Positions 13,862 to 13,977 of a stretch of 13,977 nt of DNA are shown piece by piece. The stretch comes from DATLEX01 sp035525045 (GTDB taxonomy: Bacteria > Acidobacteriota > Thermoanaerobaculia > Gp7-AA8), in contig DATLEX010000299.1 in NCBI GenBank assembly GCA_035525045.1, forward strand, positions 1-13,977, given 5' to 3'. The notes beneath the pieces were generated by a model. It had not been told where the DNA came from. It ran no database searches and was given only the letters and a program-made list of their open reading frames with translations. Every line of letters begins with the position of its first letter. The stretch's first letter is position 1. The position numbers and the translations under genes were made by a program.

Positions 13862-13977
13862 ATGGTTCGAAGAATGCTCGTGCTCGCCATCATCATGGGT
13901 CTGGTGCCCGCCTGTTCGAGCACCGATCCCAACCGGAGGACCAAGCAGGGGGCGGCCATCGGCGCGGTGACCGGCGC
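13862..13977 (+). CDS. Glycine-zipper lipoprotein, N-terminal part (3' truncated)
   Basis: The first 38 codons of a lipoprotein run off the window. The protein starts MVRRMLVLAIIMGLVPACSS: two arginines, a hydrophobic core, then a lipobox LVPAC with C18 as the likely lipidation site. After a short polar linker (STDPNRRTKQ) comes GAAIGAVTG, the start of a glycine-zipper segment. This layout is typical of outer-membrane lipoproteins of the YiaD/OmpA-like class, in which a peptidoglycan-binding OmpA domain follows, but that domain is outside the window. The residue after C18 is Ser, which suits outer-membrane sorting by E. coli rules. GGAGG at 13852-13856 lies 5 nt before the ATG. It may be independent of the efflux operon. 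Confidence 0.8.
   Translation, partial: MVRRMLVLAIIMGLVPACSSTDPNRRTKQGAAIGAVTG

Overview
The window is a GC-rich stretch of Gram-negative bacterial chromosome, coding almost entirely on the + strand. Two functional blocks are visible. Positions 1-5888 hold a cytochrome c maturation (System I, Ccm) operon in the order ccmB(partial)-ccmC-ccmD-ccmE-ccmF-ccmG-ccmH-ccmI. Positions 6126-13720 hold a tripartite-type efflux operon: one periplasmic adaptor followed by two different RND permeases. A lipoprotein gene begins at 13862 and runs off the right edge. Nothing marks the genus. The high GC, the strong antisense ORF shadowing, the haem-His type Ccm system and the dispersed palindromic repeats would fit a soil or sediment lineage such as Acidobacteriota or a proteobacterial relative, but this is a guess.

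Ccm block (1-5888). Genes are packed so tightly that six of the seven junctions are 4-nt ATGA overlaps; only ccmE/ccmF has a 2-nt gap. CcmB and CcmC belong to the haem-export module, CcmD stabilises it, CcmE carries haem covalently on H136, CcmF (with H173, H261, H303 and H504) is the haem lyase core, and CcmG, CcmH and CcmI reduce and present apocytochrome c. The CcmH redox domain and the CcmI TPR domain are separate proteins here, unlike the fused E. coli CcmH. ccmA is not in the window and presumably lies upstream.

Intergenic region 5889-6125. It starts with a long imperfect palindrome of the dispersed GTCATTCCGAGCG...GAGGAATC type, followed by a 10-nt-period direct repeat, a TTGACA hexamer and a strong GGAGG ribosome binding site that fixes the adaptor start at 6126.

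Efflux block (6126-13720). The adaptor (381 aa) is followed after 1 nt by RND permease 1 (1074 aa, GTG start). A second, unrelated palindromic repeat with three perfect hairpins (10516-10631) separates permease 1 from permease 2 (1024 aa, GTG start). Both permeases replace the second TM4 aspartate and the TM10 lysine of the AcrB proton relay by asparagine. They share a 51-nt segment identical at 50 positions exactly at the TM4 motif. No outer-membrane factor gene is present.

Right edge. 13721-13861 is non-coding with no convincing terminator or promoter, then a glycine-zipper lipoprotein starts behind a good ribosome binding site. I see no CRISPR, tRNA, rRNA, transposase or phage gene. I do not see a clearly new system: the genes belong to well-known families, and the unusual points concern repeats, gene coupling and permease details.
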